DNA of 25,977 nt from contig JBCCFC010000015.1 of the NCBI GenBank assembly GCA_039029935.1, positions 1 through 25,977 on the forward strand, in the 5' to 3' direction. This DNA is from G039029935 sp039029935 (GTDB lineage Bacteria; Chloroflexota; Anaerolineae; Caldilineales; Caldilineaceae). Every line of letters begins with the position of its first letter. Positions within the stretch are counted from its first letter, which is position 1. Position numbers and translations under genes: made by a program. The notes below the pieces were generated by a model, which was not told the DNA's origin, ran no database searches, and saw nothing but the letters and a program-made list of their open reading frames with translations. Below are positions 24,801-25,977 of this stretch, piece by piece.

Positions 24801-25617
24801 GCATGATCCTGACAATACTAGATCACTGCTGAATGAACTCACAGACCAACTCCCACCGTTCACAGTGGGGCGTCCTGTCACAGCAACAACCGCGTCCACT
24901 GCATACTGGCACTTTACTGGCTCTGCCGGACAGCTTGCAACCATCTCGATGATCGATACCGAAAATGGCAACTTTGACCCTCGATTAACACTGATTGGCC
25001 CCGACGGAACCATCATTCGGCAAGATGATGATAGCGGTGGCGGCTTTAATGGTGGTGATGCATTTATACAAAACGCTGTTTTACCGGAAACAGGCACATA
25101 CTTTGTGGTGGCCGGGCGACCTAACAGTGATGTCGTCTACGAACTGACGGTTACACTCCAATCTGATGGTGTGCCAATTCCACAGCCCACTACCTTGTTG
25201 ACCCAACTGCAACGGGCACAGGTGTTGCACGTGGAGGACAACATCACCGAAGCCAGCACATTATTAGACGAATTGCTACTGCAAACACCGCTGCTGATGC
25301 TGGATACACCTGAAACTACGGCCACTGACCAAGTCTATCTGTGGCGCTTTTATGGCCGCGCCGACCAAGTTGTCACATTCTCGTTGACAAACACCGAGGA
25401 TCAATATTTTGACCCACAACTCACGCTGATAGGGCCTAACGGTGCGCTAATTGCCAAGGATGATGACAGTGGCGGCGGGCAGCTTGGACTGGGTGCGTTG
25501 ATTGCAGATGTGACGCTGCCTGCGCATGGCGTCTATTTTGTGTTGGCGGGGCGCGCAGGGAGCGATGTTGTGTATGAGTTGGTGGTGCATGAGTCCACGA
25601 TGATAGACGACGAATAA
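18862..25617 (+). CDS. Giant transmembrane CHAT protease - STAND NTPase - WD40 - PPC protein
   Basis: 2251 residues in one frame. Residues 1-200 are a CHAT caspase-like protease with catalytic His85 (HYAGHA) and Cys138 (FLNACST). Residues ~270-650 are a STAND NTPase (nSTAND1-like): Walker A GESGVGKSS (309-317) and Walker B LIIILDQVEE (385-394). A very basic stretch (711-728) precedes one membrane helix (~728-745), then an Ala/Glu/Gln-rich coiled coil (~748-815). About 21 WD40 blades span ~868-1767, with a (TGTNTGTD)2 linker between blades 12 and 13. A TPR-like helical region (~1811-1975) and two PPC-like beta domains (~1999-2099 and ~2149-2245, each with DDDSGGG) end the protein. The basic flank predicts N-terminus inside and propellers plus PPC outside. 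Known relatives act as NTP-dependent switches in bacterial conflict or cell-death systems; here sensing outside and proteolysis inside is inferred. No partner gene is adjacent. Confidence 0.93.
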   Translation: MSIQTNENSQAKPVIFLAFANPTAGARGYLRNLGEEARQLENAIRQAQVDNLCELVVKPYASLAEILDVFRQYRDRIAIFHYAGHAKNFMLLLEDSSRNIGDNKNKGANSGTVLIDGRGLATFLGEQNGLQLVFLNACSTQPQVDELLNANVPAVVATSQSIRDDIATALATHFYQSLTSGANLQKAFNEAEGVAQAMVGKDNTRDIHFDDDIENETSEMADFNDLPWRLTIKSGAEEISEWSLAEAANEPLFGLPLLPEYDLPEQPFRHLNFFTVEDAEIFFGRGHQIRHLYDLVTTPDSAPIILFYGESGVGKSSMLAAGFLPRLQHHTIHYVRRDQALGLTETLTQTLWAEESLPQSLDVETIVNRWHELEQQPDGADTKPLIIILDQVEEIFTRPNSEQPQELADFLAVLNALFAQRSQRPQGKLILGFRKEWLADIEDAMKAQRLPRAKLFLARLNRAGIMEAVTGVARSTRLQTRYHLSVESGLAEIIADDLLEDPDSPVAPTLQILLTKMWSQATMVNHDQPMFDIALYQSLKREGLLLSDFLQQQLDKLYEWRAEVVDSGLALDVLAAHTTSQGTVNHYTETKLLEMYHHLKSDIPALVQKCEELYLLFNPSKHQTNQPKASRLAHDALASLTRQRYEESDKPGQRARRILDTRVAEWVDEDGELMEGNPLDEGDLGLVEAGLTGTRHLTPLEQQLLHASRDAQARRERERKRQRRIRRGLVVLVMVAAVVSFFLWQQSDDLRRVADAQREDAEVLQKEAEEQRAIAVEHSKSAEEQRFEAETQTTKAEAQTELAQAQSRRALSENLASQSRLLIQTAQERGDLPLILARDAVLLDPSANANQALYLALTHQRWQRTLPTVNHHQGSIATLVFSPDQKSIASGGYDGTIRLWSIDNMDQPTILFGHADWVTSISYSPDGTTIVSGSDDKTVRVWNVASGQQIDQLDNHDDFVRAVSYSPDGKHIASAGWDNSIRVWDISKKKTVHKFYEEDGINTMVYSPDGAYLATGGYHNKLYIWDVENEEIVMEFSGHDDIIKSISYSPDGTHIASASNDHTVRIWDVGSGAEVLQFPMQTSPVRAVSYSPNGRHLIAGNRNGVVLVWDIETQEEVANFPGHTFGVNALSVSQDGQYIAVGSAENSVKIWDVIRKQAVFRSSSESSLVSTLSASPDGRTIASGGSDGMIRIWDSDTGQMIAQLAGHDGWVQSVSFSPDGTHLVSGGDDRIVRVWHVASGEEVTSLRGHSEVVTSVAYSPDGALIVSGGRDDTIRLWNIDSDEEIAQFTGHSNAVQTVSYSPDGTHIASGSFDKTIRIWDIANRKEIARFEGHTDIVWSVAYSPDGTQLASSSRDHTVRIWDIEKNADKRIDANTGTNTGTDTGTNTGTDTYISTSATILARHRGEVYTVMYSPDGRYIVSGGDEAIRLWDAAKAEQVARLSGHEAKVRAVAYSADGKSIVSGSYDSTIRIWDARTAQTSTTFSRHSDDVNAIVHSPDGVHIASGSADHTVRVWNRVNGTQLSRLSGHTNTVNAIAYSPDGRHIVSGGDDNTIYIWDVSSGEEILHFPGRSGDINTVAYSPDGAYIVSGSDDTTVRIWNAANGEEVAQLVGHTHEVSSVAYHPKGTHIVSGSSDNTVKIWDVASGEAIATLSDHTDRVRSVAYSPDGTQIASGGNDNVVRVWDVASQKQVGVFAGHSNHITSVSYRFDGLYIISSSRDTTVRVWDVTRGKEVAQFSRHSGVVNTSQFSPDGLYAVFDSEGTIYTLPTPAVGILQTVAKIPRSGPILTTVELQRFGVDMAEILPDQADLKPLITEAQAYALIEEGEDLAWAGDIERATQQFEAALDTIAPLQADDAITLTLPSVYELAPPKKAAQLAAVSLLAEASLLARAGTIERAIHKFAGAVALVPDLSIEPEIEAKRIYALVHQGDGRRLAKTGKIISATLKFEAAMALDPSLTIEPASEAKRLAGFALLDQSWTDAHDPDNTRSLLNELTDQLPPFTVGRPVTATTASTAYWHFTGSAGQLATISMIDTENGNFDPRLTLIGPDGTIIRQDDDSGGGFNGGDAFIQNAVLPETGTYFVVAGRPNSDVVYELTVTLQSDGVPIPQPTTLLTQLQRAQVLHVEDNITEASTLLDELLLQTPLLMLDTPETTATDQVYLWRFYGRADQVVTFSLTNTEDQYFDPQLTLIGPNGALIAKDDDSGGGQLGLGALIADVTLPAHGVYFVLAGRAGSDVVYELVVHESTMIDDE
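21463..24165 (+). repeat. ~126-bp WD40 repeat tract (about 21 blades)
   Basis: Blades of ~42 residues follow the pattern GHxxxVxSVxYSPDG-xxIxSGSxDxTVRIWD. Blades 4, 6 and 8 have lost the GH, and the 21st (RHSGVVNTSQFSPDGLYAVF) ends in a degenerate strand without WD. Many share long identical stretches, so the tract grew by recent in-frame duplication and may recombine. Twenty-one blades would fit three seven-bladed propellers. Confidence 0.88.
22984..23031 (+). repeat. 24-bp direct repeat encoding a TGTNTGTD linker
   Basis: Two identical 24-bp copies (22984-23007 and 23008-23031), each built from near-identical 12-bp halves (ACAGGCACAAAC, ACAGGCACAGAT). They insert a flexible Thr/Gly linker between WD40 blades 12 and 13 and keep the reading frame. 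Confidence 0.93.
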
Positions 25618-25641
25618 AGCTGGTGTAGAAAAGGTCAACTG

Positions 25642-25977
25642 TTATACGTCATCAAGCATCTCGTCCAACAATGACCGAAATGCTTCAAATGGCTTGCCAT
25701 CAAGACAGATATTGATTAAATCATTCAATTCGTCTATAGAGTCTATCCACTTGATATCCTCTAGCACCTGTTCATGTTGTTTTTCTGACAGCGTATAAAA
25801 ATGGTTTAATAGACCAGGCAGATAGCCACGTGCTTGTGTGACACGACCCTCTTCGCGACCTTGTTCTATCCCTTGTTCTACCCCTTGTTCTATCAACTTC
25901 TGTTTATAGTTCTTGATACTTGTTTCTAACATGGTCTTTACCTCCTCTGCATCTCGATGGACCTTATCTAGTTTGTC
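25642..25977 (-). CDS. Rpn/YhgA-like (PD-(D/E)XK transposase family) protein, C-terminal part
   Basis: The frame is open to the right edge, so only the last 111 residues are seen and the true start lies outside; the internal ATG at 25932 is probably not the start. The segment EEVKTMLETSIKNYKQKL followed by IEQGVEQGIEQGREEGR is typical of the C-terminal part of Rpn/YhgA-like (recombination-promoting nuclease) and related proteins, where an EQG repeat joins the nuclease domain to a helical tail. Here the tail is YTLSEKQHEQVLEDIKW and IDSIDELNDLI. The catalytic PD-(D/E)XK part would be upstream, outside the window. The gene converges on the CHAT gene with only 24 bp between stops and no visible terminator. 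Confidence 0.65.
   Translation of the reverse strand, partial: DKLDKVHRDAEEVKTMLETSIKNYKQKLIEQGVEQGIEQGREEGRVTQARGYLPGLLNHFYTLSEKQHEQVLEDIKWIDSIDELNDLINICLDGKPFEAFRSLLDEMLDDV

Noticed and set aside
18862..25617. Gasdermin or other pore-forming substrate next to the CHAT protease
   Set aside because: I looked at both flanks: a desaturase and an Rpn-like fragment. Neither resembles a gasdermin, and no small lipophilic ORF lies in the gaps.

Overview
The window looks like a chromosomal segment of a Chloroflexota bacterium, probably a filamentous or otherwise complex one. This is inferred from gene content, not from a marker gene. The clues are a membrane protein built only of DUF5671-like units, a giant CHAT/STAND/WD40 protein of the kind enriched in multicellular bacteria, several lipoprotein or membrane-anchored hydrolases, about 50 % G+C, and intergenic DNA full of short tandem repeats. 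The only RNA gene recognised with certainty is tmRNA (ssrA).

Layout. 1-4261, all minus strand: a protein cut by the left edge with a possible winged-helix N-terminus, a Gfo/Idh/MocA oxidoreductase, a DinB-like protein and an HTH regulator with its own terminator. 4473-4970: tmRNA with a consensus promoter and terminator. 5016-6701: a membrane protein with six tandem DUF5671-like units. 6761-10526, minus strand: an alpha/beta-hydrolase lipoprotein, a SAM methyltransferase with a hydrolase-like N-terminus, and a D-2-hydroxyacid dehydrogenase. 10527-11355 has no large gene but is dense in signals: an array of 21 octamers, a 136-bp MITE-like element with terminal inverted repeats and a 6-bp target duplication, and a compact transcription unit (promoter, structured leader, near-perfect Shine-Dalgarno, 18-codon ORF, hairpin, terminator). 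11356-17394: a two-TM protein, a membrane-anchored CapA-like protein (minus), a Yip1-like membrane protein, a membrane-anchored hydrolase-like protein and an ABC permease. 17605-18657: a fatty-acid desaturase (minus). 18862-25617: one 2251-residue protein with a CHAT protease domain, a STAND NTPase, one membrane span, a coiled coil, about 21 WD40 blades, a TPR-like region and two PPC-like domains. The right edge cuts an Rpn/YhgA-like gene.

How it fits together. There is no single operon; most genes are housekeeping or envelope-related. The main candidate for a new system is the giant protein. The Arg/Lys-rich stretch just before the membrane span predicts that the CHAT protease and STAND switch are inside the cell and the beta-propellers and PPC domains are outside. 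It would then be a one-polypeptide transmembrane receptor-protease. No substrate or partner gene is seen beside it.

Two genome-style features recur. First, arrays of 7-8-bp TCGGT-type units start at, or supply, the stop codons of neighbouring genes. Second, three genes without a Shine-Dalgarno have a TANACT -10 box exactly 7 nt before ATG, as expected for leaderless mRNAs.
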